A DNA stretch of 64,000 nt from Megalopta genalis (taxonomy: Eukaryota > Arthropoda > Insecta > Hymenoptera > Halictidae). The notes beneath the pieces are model-generated. The model saw nothing but the letters and a program-made list of their open reading frames with translations, was not told where the DNA came from and made no database searches. Positions 1 to 13,600 of the stretch are shown one piece after another. Numbering within the stretch: position 1 is the stretch's first letter; each line of letters starts with the position of its first letter. The stretch is from the NCBI RefSeq assembly GCF_051020955.1, contig NW_027476374.1, forward strand, positions 124,001 to 188,000. The letters run 5' to 3'. Position numbers and translations under genes: made by a program.

Positions 1-1430
1 GCTAACTCATTTGTTACGCATGCAGTTGAGGCTGAATCATGTATATCACAAGTATTTGAAGCTAAACCATTTGTTTCGCAAGGATTCGAAGATCAGCCTT
101 CTACTTCGCATTGATAAGAAGCTAACTCATGTGTTTCGCATGGATTTGAAGCTAACTCGTTAGTTTTGCATGCTGTTGAAGCTAAATCATGTATATCACA
201 AGTATTTGAAGCTAAACCATTTGTTTCGCAAGGTTACGAAGATCAGCCTTCTACTTCGCATTCATAAGAAGCAAAATCATGTGTTTCGCATGGATTTGAA
301 GCTAACTCGTTCGTTTCGCTTGCATTTGAAGCTAAATCATGCACATCACAAGTATTTGAAGCTGAACCACTTGTTTCGCATGGATTTGAAGATAAGCCTT
401 CTACTTCGCATTGATTTGAACCTAAATCATGTGTTTCGAATGCATTTGAAGCTAACTCGTTTGTTTCGCATGCAATTGAAGCTAAATCATGTATATCACA
501 ATTATTTGAAGCTAAACCATTTGATTCGCATGGATTTCAAAATAAGCCTTCTACTTCGCATTGATTTTAATCTAAACCATCTGTTTCGGATGGATTTAAA
601 GCTATCTCGTTTTTTTCGCATGCAGTTGAAGATAAATGATGTATATCACAGGTATTTGAAGCTAAACCATTTGTTTCGCATGGATTCGAATATAAGCCTT
701 CTAAATCGCATTGATGTCAAGCTAAATCATATGTTTCGCATAGATTTGAAGCTAACTCGCTAATTTTGCATGCTTTTGAAGCTTATTCATGTATATCACA
801 AGTATTTGAAGCTAAACCATTTGTTTCGCAAGGATTCGAAGATCTGCCTTCTACTTCGCATTGATAAGAAGCTAACTCATGTGTTTCGCATGGATTTGAA
901 GCTAACTCGTTAGTTTTGCATGCTGTTGAAGCTAAATCATGTATATCACAAGTATTTGAAGCTAAACCATTTGTTTCGCAAGGATACGAAGATCAGCCTT
1001 CTACTTCGCATTGATAAGAAGCTAACTCATGTGTTTCGCATGGATTTGAAGCTAACTCGTTAGTTTTGCATGCTGTTGAAGCTAAATCATGTATATCACA
1101 AGTATTTGAAGATAAACCATTTGTTTCGCAAGGTTACGAAGGTCAGCCTTCTACTTCGCATTGATAAGAAGCAAAATCATGTGTTTCGCATGGATTTGAA
1201 GCTAACTCGTTCGGTTCGCTTGCATTTGAAGCTAAATCATGCACATCACAAGTATTTGAAGCTGAACCACTTGTTTCGCATGGATTTGAAGATAAGCCTT
1301 CTACTTCGCATTGATTTGAAGCTAAATCATGTGTTTCGAATGGATTTGAAGCTAACTCGTTTGTTTCGCATACAATTGAAGCTAAATCATGTATATCACA
1401 ATTATTTGAAGCTAAACCATTTGATTCGCA
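1..1430. repeat. Pentamer array, same subfamily as the 4.7-24.7 kb core
   Basis: The first 1.4 kb matches the homogeneous core almost base for base. Its start corresponds to about 9476 (offset 9475), and the stretch from 170 to about 1430 corresponds to 7845-9110 (offset 7675). It carries the marker variant GAAGATAAACCATTTG at about 1108, also found seven times between 8.7 and 22.8 kb. The block breaks at about 1430, where the type D and E units change to the mosaic found next. Confidence 0.85.
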
Positions 1431-2406
1431 TGGATTTTAAGCTAAGCCTTCTACTTCGCATTGATTTGATGCTAAATCGGGTGTTTCGCATGGATTTGAA
1501 GCTAAGCCTTCAACTTCGTGTTGACTTGATGCTAACTCATGTTTTTCGCTTGGATTTGAAGCTAACTCGTTTGTTTCGCATGCAGTTGAAGCTAAATCAT
1601 GTATATCACAAGTATTTGGAGCTGAACCATTTGTTCCGCATGGATTTCAAAATAAGCCTTCTACTTCGCATTGATTTTAATCTAAATCATCTGTTTTGGA
1701 TGGATTTAAAGCTATCTCGTTTGTTTCGCATGCAGTTGAAGATAAATCATGTATATCACAAGTATTTGAAGCTAATCCATTTGTATCGGGTGGATTCGAA
1801 GATCAGCCTTCTACTTCGCATTGATTTGAAGTTAAATCATATGTTTCGCATGGATTTGAAGCTAATCGTTTGTATCGCATGTAATTGAAGCTAGATAATG
1901 TATCAAACAAGTATTTGTATCTAAACCATTTGTTTCGCATGGCTTCGAAGATCAGCCATCTACCTCGTATTGATTTAAAACTAAATCATGTGTTTCGCAT
2001 GGATTTGAAGCTAACTCGTTTGTATCGCATGCAGTTGAAGCTAAATCATGTATATCACAATTATATGAAGCTAAACCATTTGATTCGCATGGATTTCAGA
2101 ATAAGCCTTCTACTTCGCATTGATTTTAATCTAAATCATCTGTTTCGCATGGATTAAAACTATCTCGTTTGTTTCGCATGCAGTTGAAGATAAATCATGC
2201 ATATCACAATTATTTGAAGCTAAACCATTTGATTCGCATGGATTTGAAGATAAGCCTTCTACTTCGCATTGATTTGAAGCAAAATCATGTGTTTCGCATG
2301 GATTTGAATCTAACTCGTTAGTTTTCATGCTGTTGAAGCTAAATCATGTATATCACAGTTATTTGAAGATAAACCAGTTGATTCGCATGGATTTCAAAAT
2401 AAGCCT
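1431..2406. repeat. 976-bp segment, copy 1 of a 1557-bp-offset duplication
   Basis: This segment repeats at 2988-3963. It begins with a type E unit followed by a variant carrying AAATCGGGTG and the CAACTTCGTGTTGACTTG variant, then passes a 1-bp deletion (GCTAATCGTTTG for GCTAACTCGTTTG) near 1860. It includes GCTAGATAATGTATCAAAC near 1888, a type C variant in which the usual TATATCACA is replaced. The same block, minus its end, recurs near 36.3 kb. Confidence 0.8.
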
Positions 2407-2987
2407 TCTACTTCGCATTGATTTGAAGCTAAATCATGTGTTTCGCTTGGATTTCAAGTTAACTCGTTTGTTTCGCATGCAATTGAAGATAGATCATGTA
2501 TCAAACAAGTATTTGAAGCTAAACCATTTGATTCGCATGGATTAGATGCTATGCCATCTACTTCGCTTTTATTTGAAACTGAATCATGTGTTTCTCTTGA
2601 ATTTGAAGCTAACACGTTCGTTACACATACAGTTGAAGCTAAATCATGTATGTCACAAGTATTTGAAGCTGAACCATTTGTTCCGCACGAATATCAGGCT
2701 AAACCATGTGTTTGGAATGAATTTGAAGCTAAATCATGCGTTTCGCATAGATTTGAAGCTAACTCATTTGTTACGCATGCAGTTGAAGCTGAATCATGTA
2801 TATCACAGGTGTTTGAAGCTAAACCATTTGTTTCGCATGGATTCGAAGATAACCCTTCTACTTCGAATTGATTTGAAGCTAGATCATGTGTTTCGCTTGG
2901 ATTTCAAACTAACTCGTTCGTTTCGCATGCAGTTGAAGCTAAATCATGTATATCACAAGTATGTGAAGCTAAACCATTTGCTACGCA
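2407..2987. repeat. Spacer block between the two 976-bp copies
   Basis: About 580 bp of the same monomers separates the two copies. It holds a copy of the E-slot replacement module (from about 2551), which matches 35881 onwards with an offset of 33330 bp. No gene, RNA or foreign DNA is visible. Confidence 0.75.
2551..2871. repeat. E-slot replacement module (exemplar of about 25)
   Basis: In this ten-monomer module the E unit at one end reads GCCATCTACTTCGCTTTT and the E unit in the middle is replaced by a hybrid unit with CATGTGTTTGGAATGAATTT, while A, B, C and D keep their order. Full modules start with ATGCCA at 2551, 4108, 5819, 9269, 11669, 13169, 13919, 16169, 19019, 19469, 21420, 26758, 28770, 33634, 34232, 35881, 36990, 38339, 41859, 46429, 51709, 52458, 58760, 59209 and 59658. 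Replacing E removes the stop it normally carries, so one forward frame runs for 106 codons across most modules. That openness is a by-product, not evidence of coding. Confidence 0.8.
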
Positions 2988-3963
2988 TGGATTTTAAGCT
3001 AAGCCTTCTACTTCGCATTGATTTGATGCTAAATCGGGTGTTTCGCATGGATTTGAAGCTAAGCCTTCAACTTCGTGTTGACTTGATGCTAACTCATGTT
3101 TTTCGCTTGGATTTGAAGCTAACTCGTTTGTTTCGCATGCAGTTGAAGCTAAATCATGTATATCACAAGTATTTGGAGCTGAACCATTTGTTCCGCATGG
3201 ATTTCAAAATAAGCCTTCTACTTCGCATTGATTTTAATCTAAATCATCTGTTTTGGATGGATTTAAAGCTATCTCGTTTGTTTCGCATGCAGTTGAAGAT
3301 AAATCATGTATATCACAAGTATTTGAAGCTAATCCATTTGTATCGGGTGGATTCGAAGATCAGCCTTCTACTTCGCATTGATTTGAAGTTAAATCATATG
3401 TTTCGCATGGATTTGAAGCTAATCGTTTGTATCGCATGTAATTGAAGCTAGATAATGTATCAAACAAGTATTTGTAGCTAAACCATTTGTTTCGCATGGC
3501 TTCGAAGATCAGCCATCTACCTCGTATTGATTTAAAACTAAATCATGTGTTTCGCATGGATTTGAAGCTAACTCGTTTGTATCGCATGCAGTTGAAGCTA
3601 AATCATGTATATCACAATTATATGAAGCAAAACCATTTGATTCGCATGGATTTCAGAATAAGCCTTCTACTTCGCATTGATTTTAATCTAAATCATCTGT
3701 TTCGCATGGATTAAAACTATCTCGTTTGTTTCGCATGCAGTTGAAGATAAATCATGCATATCACAATTATTTGAAGCTAAACCATTTGATTCGCATGGAT
3801 TTGAAGATAAGCCTTCTACTTCGCATTGATTTGAAGCAAAATCATGTGTTTCGCATGGATTTGAATCTAACTCGTTAGTTTTCATGCTGTTGAAGCTAAA
3901 TCATGTATATCACAGTTATTTGAAGCTAAACCAGTTGATTCGCATGGATTTCAAAATAAGCCT
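2988..3963. repeat. 976-bp segment, copy 2 of a 1557-bp-offset duplication
   Basis: Second copy of 1431-2406. Rare variants are shared in the same order, including CAACTTCGTGTTGACTTG, the 1-bp-deleted GCTAATCGTTTG and the GTTTTCATGCTG variant, which has lost one G relative to GTTTTGCATGCTG. Only a few substitutions separate the copies over their length, so the duplication is recent relative to monomer divergence. Homology ends at about 3963, where this copy reads CCTTCTAGTTTGCATTGACT. Confidence 0.8.
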
Positions 3964-4694
3964 TCTAGTTTGCATTGACTTGATGCTAAATCATGTGTTC
4001 CGCTTGCATTTCAAGCTAACTCGTTTGTTTCGCATGTAATTGAAGCTAAATCATGTATATCACAAGTATTTGAAGCTAAACCATTTGATTCGCATGGATT
4101 TGATGCTATGCCATCTACTTCGCTTTTATTTGAAACTGAATCATGTGTTTCTCTTGAATTTGAAGCTAACACTATCGTTTCACATGCAGTTGAAGCTAAA
4201 TCATGTATGTCACAAGTATTTGAAGCTGAACCATTTGTTTCGCACGAATATCAGGCTAAACAAAGTGTTTGGAATGAATTTGAAGCTAAATCATGTGTTT
4301 CGCATAGATTTGAAACTAACTCGTTTGTTACGCATGCAGTTGATGCTGAATCATGAATATCCCAAGTATTTGAAGCTCAACCATTTGAATCGCATGGATT
4401 TCAAAATAAGCCTTCTACTTCGCATTGATTTGAAGCGAAATCATGTGTTTCGCTTGGATTTCAAGCTGACTCGTTTGTTTCGCATGCAATTGAAGCTAAA
4501 TAATGTATCAAACTAGTATTTGAAGCTAAACCATTTGTTTCGCATGGATTCGAAGATCAGCCATCTACCTTGTATTGATTTAAAGCTGAACCACTTGTTT
4601 CGCATGGATTTGAAGATAAGCCTTCTACTTCGCATTGATTTGAAGCTAAATCATGTGTTTCGCGTGGATTTGAAACTAACTAGTTTGTTTCGTA
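3964..4694. repeat. Mosaic satellite segment
   Basis: Satellite monomers continue, but the segment resembles distant DNA more than its neighbours. About 4030-4590 corresponds to 52380-52940 (offset 48350), including the rare AAACAAAGTG/AAACAATGTG variant in the module and the TCTACCTTGTATTG/TCTACCTCGTATTG variant near 4561. A 1-bp insertion creating GTTTCGTAATGCAG lies near 4687 and is shared with many later blocks. Confidence 0.75.
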
Positions 4695-7600
4695 ATGCAG
4701 TTGAAGCTAAATCATGTATATCACAATTATTTGAAGCTAAACCATTTGATTCGCATGGATTTCAAAATAAGCCTTCTACTTCGCATTGATTTTAATCTAA
4801 ATCATCTGTTTCGCATGGATTTAAAGCTATCTCGTTTGTTTCGCATGCAGTTGAAGATAAATCATGTATATCACAGGTATTTGAAGCTAAACCATTTGTT
4901 TCGCATGGATTCGAATATAAGCCTTCTAAATCGCATTGATGTCAAGCTAAATCATATGTTTCGCATAGATTTGAAGCTAACTCGCTAATTTTGCATGCTG
5001 TTGAAGCTTATTCATGTATATCACAAGTATTTGAAGCTAAACCATTTGTTTCGCAAGGATTCGAAGATCTGCCTTCTACTTCGCATTGATAAGAAGCTAA
5101 CTCATGTGTTTCGCATGGATTTGAAGCTAACTCGTTAGTTTTGCATGCTGTTGAAGCTAAATCATGTATATCACAAGTATTTGAAGCTAAACCATTTGTT
5201 TCGCAAGGATACGAAGATCAGCCTTCTACTTCGCATTGATAAGAAACTAACTCATGTGTTTCGCATGGATTTGAAGCTAACTCGTTAGTTTTGCATGCTG
5301 TTGAAGCTAAATCATGTATATCACAAGTATTTGAAGCTAAACCATTTGTTTCGCAAGGTTACGAAGATCAGCCTTCTACTTCGCATTGATAAGAAGCAAA
5401 ATCATGTGTTTCGCATGGATTTGAAGCTAACTCGTTCGTTTCGCTTGCATTTGAAGCTAAATCATGCACATCACAAGTATTTGAAGCTGAACCACTTGTT
5501 TCGCATGGATTTGAAGATAAGCCTTCTACTTCGCATTGATTTGAAGCTAAATCATGTGTTTCGAATGGATTTGAAGCTAACTCGTTTGTTTCGCATGCAA
5601 TTGAAGCTAAATCATGTATATCACAATTATTTGAAGCTAAACCATTTGATTCGCATGGATTTCAAAATAAGCCTTCTACTTCGCATAGATTTTAATCTAA
5701 ATCATCTGTTTCGGATGGATTTAAAGTTATCTCGTTTGTTTCGCATGCAGTTGAAGCTAAATCATGTATATCACAAGTATTTGAAGCTAAACCAATTGAT
5801 TCGCATAGATTTGATGCTATGCCATCTACTTCGCTTTTATTTGAAACTGAATCATGTGTTTCTCTTGAATTTGAAGCTAACACGTTCGTTTCACATGCAG
5901 TTGAAGCTAAATCATGTATGTCACAAGTATTTGAAGCTGAACCATTTGTTTCGCACGAATATCAGGCTAAACCATGTGTTTGGAATGAATTTGAAGCTAA
6001 ATCATGTGTTTCGCATAGATTTGAAGCTAACTCATTTGTTACGCATGCAGTTGAGGCTGAATCATGTATATCCCAAGTATTTGAAGCTCAACCATTTGAT
6101 TCGCATGGATTTGAAGATAAGCCTTCTACTTCGCATTGATTTTAATCTAAATCATGTGTTTCGCATGCATTTGAAGCTAATCGTTTGTATCGCATGGAGT
6201 TGAAGCTAAATCATGTATATCACAAGTATTTGCAGCTAAACCATTTGATTCGCATGGATTTGATGCAATGCCATCTACTTCGCTTTTATTTGAAACTGAA
6301 TCATGTGTTTCTCTTGAATTTGAAGCTAACTAGTTTGTTTCGTAATGCAGTTGAAGCTAAATCATGTATATCACAATTATTTGAAGCTAAACCATTTGAT
6401 TCGCATGGATTTCAAAATAAGCCTTCTACTTCGCATTGATTTTAATCTAAATCATCTGTTTCGCATGGATTTAAAGCTATCTCGTTTGTTTCGCATGCAG
6501 TTGAAGATAAATCATGTATATCACAGGTATTTGAAGCTAAACCAGTTGTTTCGCATGGATTCGTAGATAAGCCTTCTAAATCGCATTGATTTCAAGCTAA
6601 ATCATGTGTTTCGCATGGATTTGAAGCTAACTCGCTAGTTTTGCATGCTGTTGAAGCTTATTCATGTACATCACAAGTATTTGAAGCTAAACCATTTGTT
6701 TCGCAAGGATTCGAAGATCAGCCTTCTACTTCGCATTGATAAGAAGCAAAATCATGTGTTTCGCATGGATTTGAAGCTAACTCGTTCGTTTCGCTTGCAT
6801 TTGAAGCTAAATCATGCACATCACAAGTATTTGAAGCTGAACCACTTGTTTCGCATGGATTTGAAGATAAGCCTTCTACTTCGCATTGATTTGAACCTAA
6901 ATCATGTGTTTCGAATGGATTTGAAGCTAACTCGTTTGTTTCGCATGCAATTGAAGCTAAATCATGTATATCACAATTATTTGAAGCTAAACCATTTGAT
7001 TCGCATGGATTTCAAAATAAGCCTTCTACTTCGCATTGATTTTAATCTAAATCATCTGTTTCGGATGGATTTAAAGCTATCTCGTTTTTTTCGCATGCAG
7101 TTGAAGATAAATCATGTATATCACAAGTATTTGAAGCTAAACCATTTGTTTCGCAAGGATTCGAAGATCAGCCTTCTACTTCGCATTGATAAGATGCAAA
7201 ATCATGTGTTTCGCATGGATTTGAAGCTAACTCGTTCGTTTCGCTTGCATTTGAAGCTAAATCATGCACATCACAAGTATTTGAAGCTGAACCACTTGTT
7301 TCGCATGGATTTGAAGATAAGCCTTCTACTTCGCATTGATTTGAACCTAAATCATGTGTTTCGAATGGATTTGAAGCTAACTCGTTTGTTTCGCATGCAA
7401 TTGAAGCTAAATCATGTATATCACAATTATTTGAAGCTAAACCATTTGATTCGCATGGATTTCAAAATAAGCCTTCTACTTCGCATTGATTTTAATCTAA
7501 ATCATCTGTTTCGGATGGATTTAAAGCTATCTCGTTTTTTTCGCATGCAGTTGAAGATAAATCATGTATATCACAGGTATTTGAAGCTAAACCATTTGTT

Positions 7601-10600
7601 TCGCATGGATTCGAATATAAGCCTTCTAAATCGCATTGATGTCAAGCTAAATCATATGTTTCGCATAGATTTGAAGCTAACTCGCTAATTTTGCATGCTG
7701 TTGAAGCTTATTCATGTATATCACAAGTATTTGAAGCTAAACCATTTGTTTCGCAAGGATTCGAAGATCTGCCTTCTACTTCGCATTGATAAGAAGCTAA
7801 CTCATGTGTTTCGCATGGATTTGAAGCTAACTCCTTAGTTTTGCATGCTGTTGAAGCTAAATCATGTATATCACAAGTATTTGAAGCTAAACCATTTGTT
7901 TCGCAAGGTTACGAAGATCAGCCTTCTACTTCGCATTCATAAGAAGCAAAATCATGTGTTTCGCATGGATTTGAAGCTAACTCGTTCGTTTCGCTTGCAT
8001 TTGAAGCTAAATCATGCACATCACAAGTATGTGAAGCTGAACCACTTGTTTCGCATGGATTTGAAGATAAGCCTTCTACTTCGCATTGATTTGAACCTAA
8101 ATCATGTGTTTCGAATGCATTTGAAGCTAACTCGTTTGTTTCGCATGCAATTGAAGCTAAATCATGTATATCACAATTATTTGAAGCTAAACCATTTGAT
8201 TCGCATGGATTTCAAAATAAGCCTTCTACTTCGCATTGATTTTAATCTAAACCATCTGTTTCGGATGGATTTAAAGCTATCTCGTTTTTTTCGCATGCAG
8301 TTGAAGATAAATCATGTATATCACAGGTATTTGAAGCTAAACCATTTGTTTCGCATGGATTCGAATATAAGCCTTCTAAATCGCATTGATGTCAAGCTAA
8401 ATCATATGTTTCGCATAGATTTGAAGCTAACTCGCTAATTTTGCATGCTGTTGAAGCTTATTCATGTATATCACAAGTATTTGAAGCTAAACCATTTGTT
8501 TCGCAAGGATTCGAAGATCTGCCTTCTACTTCGCATTGATAAGAAGCTAACTCATGTGTTTCGCATGGATTTGAAGCTAACTCGTTAGTTTTGCATGCTG
8601 TTGAAGCTAAATCATGTATATCACAAGTATTTGAAGCTAAACCATTTGTTTCGCAAGGATACGAAGATCAGCCTTCTACTTCGCATTGATAAGAAGCTAA
8701 CTCATGTGTTTCGCATGGATTTGAAGCTAACTCGTTAGTTTTGCATGCTGTTGAAGCTAAATCATGTATATCACAAGTATTTGAAGATAAACCATTTGTT
8801 TCGCAAGGTTACGAAGGTCAGCCTTCTACTTCGCATTGATAAGAAGCAAAATCATGTGTTTCGCATGGATTTGAAGCTAACTCGTTCGTTTCGCTTGCAT
8901 TTGAAGCTAAATCATGCACATCACAAGTATTTGAAGCTGAACCACTTGTTTCGCATGGATTTGAAGATAAGCCTTCTACTTCGCATTGATTTGAAGCTAA
9001 ATCATGTGTTTCGAATGGATTTGAAGCTAACTCGTTTGTTTCGCATACAATTGAAGCTAAATCATGTATATCACAATTATTTGAAGCTAAACCATTTGAT
9101 TCGCATGGATTTCAAAATAAGCCTTCTACTTCGCATAGATTTTAATCTAAATCATCTGTTTCGGATGGATTTAAAGCTATCTCGTTTGTTTCGCATGCAG
9201 TTGAAGCTAAATCATGTATATCACAAGTATTTGAAGCTAAACCATTTGATTCGCATAGATTTGATGCTATGCCACCTACTTCGCTTTTATTTGAAACTGA
9301 ATCATGTGTTTCTCTTGAATTTGAAGCTAACACGTTCGTTTCACATGCAGTTGAAGCTAAATCATGTATGTCACAAGTATTTGAAGCTGAACCATTTGTT
9401 TCGCACGAATATCAGGCTAAACCATGTGTTTGGAATGAATTTGAAGCTAAATCATGTGTTTCGCATAGATTTGAAGCTAACTCATTTGTTACGCATGCAG
9501 TTGAGGCTGAATCATGTATATCACAAGTATTTGAAGCTAAACCATTTGTTTCGCAAGGATTCGAAGATCAGCCTTCTACTTCGCATTGATAAGAAGCTAA
9601 CTCATGTGTTTCGCATGGATTTGAAGCTAACTCGTTAGTTTTGCATGCTGGTGAAGCTAAATCATGTATATCACAAGTATTTGAAGCTAAACCATTTGTT
9701 TCGCAAGGTTACGAAGATCAGCCTTCTACTTCGCATTCATAAGAAGCAAAATCATGTGTTTCGCATGGATTTGAAGCTAACTCGTTCGTTTCGCTTGCAT
9801 TTGAAGCTAAATCATGCACATCACAAGTATTTGAAGCTGAACCACTTGTTTCGCATGGATTTGAAGATAAGCCTTCTACTTCGCATTGATTTGAACCTAA
9901 ATCATGTGTTTCGAATGCATTTGAAGCTAACTCGTTTGTTTCGCATGCAATTGAAGCTAAATCATGTATATCACAATTATTTGAAGCTAAACCATTTGTT
10001 TCGCATGGATTCGAATATAAGCCTTCTAAATCGCATTGATGTCAAGCTAAATCATATGTTTCGCATAGATTTGAAGCTAACTCGCTAATTTTGCATGCTG
10101 TTGAAGCTTATTCATGTATATCACAAGTATTTGAAGCTAAACCATTTGTTTCGCAAGGATTCGAAGATCAGCCTTCTACTTCGCATTGATAAGAAGCTAA
10201 CTCATGTGTTTCGCATGGATTTGAAGCTAACTCGTTAGTTTTGCATGCTGTTGAAGCTAAATCATGTATATCACAAGTATTTGAAGCTAAACCATTTGTT
10301 TCGCAAGGTTACGAAGATCAGCCTTCTACTTCGCATTCATAAGAAGCAAAATCATGTGTTTCGCATGGATTTGAAGCTAACTCGTTCGTTTCGCTTGCAT
10401 TTGAAGCTAAATCATGCACATCACAAGTATTTGAAGCTGAACCACTTGTTTCGCATGGATTTGAAGATAAGCCTTCTACTTCGCATTGATTTGAACCTAA
10501 ATCATGTGTTTCGAATGCATTTGAAGCTAACTCGTTTGTTTCGCATGCAATTGAAGCTAAATCATGTATATCACAATTATTTGAAGCTAAACCATTTGAT

Positions 10601-13600
10601 TCGCATGGATTTCAAAATAAGCCTTCTACTTCGCATTGATTTTAATCTAAACCATCTGTTTCGGATGGATTTAAAGCTATCTCGTTTTTTTCGCATGCAG
10701 TTGAAGATAAATCATGTATATCACAGGTATTTGAAGCTGAACCACTTGTTTCGCATAGATTTGAAGATAAGCCTTCTACTTCGCATTGATTTGAAGCTAA
10801 ATCATGTGTTTCGAATGGATTTGAAGCTAACTCGTTTGTTTCGCATACAATTGAAGCTAAATCATGTATATCACAATTATTTGAAGCTAAACCATTTGAT
10901 TCGCATGGATTTCAAAATAAGCCTTCTACTTCGCATTGATTTTAATCTAAATCATCTGTTTCGCATGGATTTAAAGCTATCTCGTTTGTTTCGCATGCAG
11001 TTGAAGATAAATCATGTATATCACAGGTATTTGAAGCTAAACCAGTTGTTTCGCATGGATTCGTAGATAAGCCTTCTAAATCGCATTGATTTCAAGCTAA
11101 ATCATGTGTTTCGCATGGATTTGAAGCTAACTCGTTAGTTTTGCATGCTGTTGAAGCTAAATCATGTATATCACAAGTATTTGAAGATAAACCATTTGTT
11201 TCGCAAGGTTACGAAGGTCAGCCTTCTACTTCGCATTGATAAGAAGCAAAATCATGTGTTTCGCATGGATTTGAAGCTAACTCGTTCGTTTCGCTTGCAT
11301 TTGAAGCTAAATCATGCACATCACAAGTATTTGAAGCTGAACCACTTGTTTCGCATGGATTTGAAGATAAGCCTTCTACTTGGCATTGATTTGAAGCTAA
11401 ATCATGTGTTTCGAATGGATTTGAAGCTAACTCGTTTGTTTCGCATACAATTGAAGCTAAATCATGTATATCACAATTATTTGAAGCTAAACCATTTGAT
11501 TCGCATGGATTTCAAAATAAGCCTTCTACTTCGCATAGATTTTAATCTAAATCATCTGTTTCGGATGGATTTAAAGCTATCTCGTTTGTTTCGCATGCAG
11601 TTGAAGCTAAATCATGTATATCACAAGTATTTGAAGCTAAACCATTTGATTCGCATAGATTTGATGCTATGCCACCTACTTCGCTTTTATTTGAAACTGA
11701 ATCATGTGTTTCTCTTGAATTTGAAGCTAACACGTTCGTTTCACATGCAGTTGAAGCTAAATCATGTATGTCACAAGTATTTGAAGCTGAACCATTTGTT
11801 TCGCACGAATATCAGGCTAAACCATGTGTTTGGAATGAATTTGAAGCTAAATCATGTGTTTCGCATAGATTTGAAGCTAACTCATTTGTTACGCATGCAG
11901 TTGAGGCTGAATCATGTATATCACAAGTATTTGAAGCTAAACCATTTGTTTCGCAAGGATTCGAAGATCAGCCTTCTACTTCGCATTGATAAGAAGCTAA
12001 CTCATGCGTTTCGCATGGATTTGAAGCTAACTCGTTAGTTTTGCATGCTGTTGAAGCTAAATCATGTATATCACAAGTATTTGAAGCTAAACCATTTGTT
12101 TCGCAAGGTTACGAAGATCAGCCTTCTACTTCGCATTCATAAGAAGCAAAATCATGTGTTTCGCATGGATTTGAAGCTAACTCGTTCGTTTCGCTTGCAT
12201 TTGAAGCTAAATCATGCACATCACAAGTATTTGAAGCTGAACCACTTGTTTCGCATGGATTTGAAGATAAGCCTTCTACTTCGCATTGATTTGAACCTAA
12301 ATCATGTGTTTCGAATGCATTTGAAGCTAACTCGTTTGTTTCGCATGCAATTGAAGCTAAATCATGTATATCACAATTATTTGAAGCTAAACCATTTGTT
12401 TCGCATGGATTCGAATATAAGCCTTCTAAATCGCATTGATGTCAAGCTAAATCATATGTTTCGCATAGATTTGAAGCTAACTCGCTAATTTTGCATGCTG
12501 TTGAAGCTTATTCATGTATATCACAAGTATTTGAAGCTAAACCATTTGTTTCGCAAGGATTCGAAGATCAGCCTTCTACTTCGCATTGATAAGAAGCTAA
12601 CTCATGTGTTTCGCATGGATTTGAAGCTAACTCGTTAGTTTTGCATGCTGTTGAAGCTAAATCATGTATATCACAAGTATTTGAAGCTAAACCATTTGTT
12701 TCGCAAGGTTACGAAGATCAGCCTTCTACTTCTCATTCATAAGAAGCAAAATCATGTGTTTCGCATGGATTTGAAGCTAACTCGTTCGTTTCGCTTGCAT
12801 TTGAAGCTAAATCATGCACATCACAAGTATTTGAAGCTGAACCACTTGTTTCGCATGGATTTGAAGATAAGCCTTCTACTTCGCATTGATTTTAATCTAA
12901 ATCATCAGTTTCGCATAGATTTGAAGCTAACTCGCTAATTTTGCATGCTGTTGAAGCTTATTCATGTATATCACAAGTATTTGAAGCTAAACCATTTGTT
13001 TCGCAAGGATTCGAAGATCTGCCTTCTACTTCGCATTGATAAGAAGCTAACTCATGTGTTTCGCATGGATTTGAAGCTAACTCGTTAGTTTTGCATGCTG
13101 TTGAAGCTAAATCATGTATATCACAAGTATTTGAAGCTAAACCATTTGTTTCGCATAGATTTGATGCTATGCCACCTACTTCGCTTTTATTTGAAACTGA
13201 ATCATGTGTTTCTCTTGAATTTGAAGCTAACACGTTCGTTTCACATGCAGTTGAAGCTAAATCATGTATGTCACAAGTATTTGAAGCTGAACCATTTGTT
13301 TCGCACGAATATCAGGCTAAACCATGTGTTTGGAATGAATTTGAAGCTAAATCATGTGTTTCGCATGGATTTGAAGCTAACTCGTTAGTTTTGCATGCTG
13401 TTGAAGCTAAATCATGTATATCACAAGTATTTGAAGATAAACCATTTGTTTCGCAAGGTTACGAAGGTCAGCCTTCTACTTCGCATTGATAAGAAGCAAA
13501 ATCATGTGTTTCGCATGGATTTGAAGCTAACTCGTTCGTTTCGCTTGCATTTGAAGCTAAATCATGCACATCACAAGTATTTGAAGCTGAACCACTTGTT

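Noticed and set aside
2907..2930. Heat-shock-factor sites from alternating GAA and TTC
   Set aside because: GAA and TTC are not spaced at the 5-bp steps that heat-shock elements need.
5186..5230. CENP-B box
   Set aside because: Type D units have TTCG and, eight bases on, CGAA. The CENP-B consensus needs four bases, A, two bases and CGGG after TTCG; here the spacing is one base longer and the CGGG is absent.
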